A stretch of DNA of 52,399 bases from Lachnospiraceae bacterium. GTDB lineage: Bacteria > Bacillota > Clostridia > Lachnospirales > Lachnospiraceae. Shown in pieces: positions 50,715-52,399 of the stretch. The position numbers and the translations under genes are program-made. The stretch is taken from NCBI GenBank assembly GCA_910574965.1, contig CAJTDB010000027.1, positions 1 through 52,399 on the forward strand. Reading direction: 5' to 3'. The notes under the pieces were generated by a model, which worked only from the letters and a program-made list of their open reading frames with translations, was not told the origin of the DNA and searched no databases. Numbering within the stretch: the stretch's first letter is position 1; each line of letters begins with the position of its first letter.

Positions 50715-51728
50715 TTATAGCCTGTCCTTTCTTTTGGGCGCCGGGGGCATTTTTTTCACAATGGATTCCTTATAGGCGATGGAGCCGTCCGCCGCCATGT
50801 AAGGGGATTTTTCCACGGCGTCCTGTGCGTACTGCTTGTACCAGGAAGTGCCGTCCACGGCCTGCACGGTAGCATAAGCCCCCTCCGGCGCAGCGTACTG
50901 GTCTGCGTGGTACATGCCGAAGGAAATGCCCTCCGGGTGTTCCTCCGAGATCTCCGTGCCGGTGATGCGCCCGCCCCCGATCTCCACGCCTGTAAAGGAC
51001 GGCACATACTGTGCGCCTTCCTCCAGGGCGGCATAGCCCATGTAGGAGTGGAGGGCCTGGGCAGCCTTTTCCCCGGTCATGGTGCCCACGGAGGAAATAT
51101 TTCCGGCTGCTACTGTGCCGATAACGTTATTGGCAAAATCGCCGCCCTTTGCAACGGAAGATGCATACATGTTTCCCCCGATGCCGGCGGATATGGCGGA
51201 CGCAAACCCTCCGATACTGCCGCCGGGAGCCTTCCCGCCCTGTCTGTTTGTTTCCGTGTGGGAGGTGGCTGTGCGGATGGCGCTGTTTGTGACCTGCCGG
51301 CTGACTACCCCCGCAAGGCCGCCTGCCATAAACCCGCCCGGACTGCCGGGGCTTCCGGGTGAGCCGGAGCCGTTGTTTACATGGGAAGAGCTGCTGCTGT
51401 GGCCGCCGCCGAAATGCTGGCGGGAAAAGTTGCGGACAGCGCCCACGCCCCTTGCGGCAACCAGGGCCTCTGCGATCATGGAACCGCCCGTATGTCCCAC
51501 GTTCACGCCCAGGCTGGACATGAAGGAATCAATTTTTTGCGACACTTTCAGGAATGCGATGGCGCACAGGAACCAGACCAAGACGTTGCCCGATACCGCC
51601 TCCCGGCCTGCCGCATCCACCTGGGCCTGGGCGTCACTCTCCGAAAAGGCAAAGGCCGTCTGGCAGGACAGGCAGAGGATGAGCGCCATCAGAAAGGCCG
51701 CAGTAAGTACCTTTTTATATTTTTTCAT
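50715..51728 (-). CDS. Conjugation protein with signal peptide and Gly/Ser-rich core
   Basis: 337 residues from ATG 51728, which has AAAGGA 11 nt before; ATG 51740 overlaps that site. A signal peptide or N-terminal helix (VLTAAFLMALILCLSCQTAF) is followed by a second hydrophobic segment (NVLVWFLCAIAFLKV), then a Gly/Ser/Asn-rich core with SPGSPGSPG and a soluble C-terminus. The family is common next to VirB6-like genes in Firmicutes conjugation blocks, with no defined role known to me. It ends directly before the peptidase gene. Confidence 0.78.
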   Translation of the reverse strand: MKKYKKVLTAAFLMALILCLSCQTAFAFSESDAQAQVDAAGREAVSGNVLVWFLCAIAFLKVSQKIDSFMSSLGVNVGHTGGSMIAEALVAARGVGAVRNFSRQHFGGGHSSSSSHVNNGSGSPGSPGSPGGFMAGGLAGVVSRQVTNSAIRTATSHTETNRQGGKAPGGSIGGFASAISAGIGGNMYASSVAKGGDFANNVIGTVAAGNISSVGTMTGEKAAQALHSYMGYAALEEGAQYVPSFTGVEIGGGRITGTEISEEHPEGISFGMYHADQYAAPEGAYATVQAVDGTSWYKQYAQDAVEKSPYMAADGSIAYKESIVKKMPPAPKRKDRL

Positions 51729-51755
51729 GGTTGTTGTCATTCCTTTCTGTTTTTC

Positions 51756-52399
51756 TCACAGTGAGAGCGGGTTTGCGATGAACGCCCCGACCATGCTTGT
51801 GAACAGCCGCAGGCACCAGGCGTTCATGAGCAGGAGGAACACCTGCCCGCCGAACATCCGGCACCAGGACTTAAAAATGTTGGAGGTGGACTGGGAGGCT
51901 CCCATGGAAAATGCCACGGGCGCTGTGTAGACCAGTACCCCCAAAAGGACATACCGCTCTGCCGCTTCCAAAAGGAGTTTCAGGTAGTTCCATGCCAGAA
52001 TCAGAACGATAATCAGCGTGATCAGCGCCACCGCACCGTTGGCGCAGACGCCGATGATGGCTAACATCACCGAATTAAAGTCCGCGAAACTTAGAGCAGG
52101 CAGGTCAGAATCCATGATCCAGTGGTACGGGGTTCCGCCAATCTTTAAGATAGTATCCACGATCCCGTCCGAGAAATAGGCCAGCAGGATGAAGAGGACG
52201 GAGCGGATGCTCAGGCGCACCGGGTCCTCTGCCTCAATGCCGATGCCTAAACCGAAGTTCTTGAACAGCTGCCATACCCAGTTTAAGAGGATGATGCCGA
52301 TAGCCAGCGCCACAAAGACCTTATACATGGTCTCGGCGGCGGGGAAGTAGCGGAGGAATACGGTCATGTCACAGCCAAGCGCCCCCAGGACCGAGGTGG
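51756..52399 (-). CDS. VirB6/TrbL-like membrane protein, 5' end outside window
   Basis: The frame stays open to the window edge, so the start lies beyond. The visible 214 residues have at least five hydrophobic helices, including VFVALAIGIILLNWVWQLF, a loop rich in SIRSVLFILLAYFSDG, LIVLILAWNYLKLLLEAAER and a C-terminal GGQVFLLLMNAWCLRLF. This fits polytopic VirB6/TrbL-like subunits that form the inner-membrane channel. Confidence 0.82.
   Translation of the reverse strand, partial: TSVLGALGCDMTVFLRYFPAAETMYKVFVALAIGIILLNWVWQLFKNFGLGIGIEAEDPVRLSIRSVLFILLAYFSDGIVDTILKIGGTPYHWIMDSDLPALSFADFNSVMLAIIGVCANGAVALITLIIVLILAWNYLKLLLEAAERYVLLGVLVYTAPVAFSMGASQSTSNIFKSWCRMFGGQVFLLLMNAWCLRLFTSMVGAFIANPLSL

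Overview
The window looks like part of a conjugative element (an ICE or conjugative plasmid) from a gut Clostridia bacterium, most likely Lachnospiraceae. This rests on recognised families (DUF6075, DUF4313, DUF6100, DUF5697, DUF6133, DUF6550, DUF4320), Gram-positive ribosome binding sites (AGGAGG), several TTG starts, and a Gram-positive type IV secretion set. No integrase, relaxase or replication initiator is visible, so the element continues beyond the window, and ICE versus plasmid cannot be decided.

Layout. (1) 1-7.6 kb, plus strand: an array of accessory genes dominated by SMI1/KNR4-type immunity-like proteins, with a Sel1-repeat protein, unrecognised neighbours, two large tandem paralogues and a decayed fragment of a third gene. 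(2) 7.9-9.5 kb: an XRE regulator, then a small sigma/HTH pair of the conjugative-transposon type. (3) 9.5-23.4 kb, minus strand: DNA-processing and accessory genes, including a 1016-residue methyltransferase-helicase fusion, DUF932, SSB, a cysteine-containing protein that shares the SSB C-terminal tail, two further sigma-like factors and several conserved unknowns. Terminator-like hairpins lie between many genes. (4) 23.6-33.6 kb, minus strand: a Tad/Flp-like pilus operon (TadE-like pseudopilins, DUF6550, a secreted 564-residue protein, prepilin peptidase, CpaB, TadZ/CpaE, CpaF/TadA, TadB, TadC, DUF6133). (5) 33.9-39.7 kb: a cargo segment, in part strikingly AT-rich, with an Rpn-family nuclease, six tRNA genes (Lys, Glu, Glu, His, Tyr, Ser), a small XRE protein, and a divergent locus of an ABC/AAA15 ATPase facing an MBL-fold protein plus two unrecognised proteins. 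This last locus is the best candidate for an undescribed conflict/defence system. (6) 39.7-52.4 kb, minus strand: S1-domain protein, VirD4 coupling ATPase, wHTH-like protein, DUF6100, DUF5697, PrgI-VirB4 fusion, C39-like peptidase, a signal-peptide conjugation protein and a VirB6/TrbL-like membrane protein.

How the parts may work together (inference): blocks 4 and 6 would build a DNA-transfer apparatus with a Tad-like surface appendage, block 3 handles transferred DNA and regulation, and blocks 1 and 5 are cargo. The most distinctive observations are an apparent AUA (or lost) start codon for VirD4, overlapping the preceding stop as AUAG; the shared LDGERE-x-LP tail on SSB and a neighbour; a consensus promoter followed by a terminator in the ssb leader; a 41-bp-spaced repeat behind virB4; and the ATPase/MBL locus.
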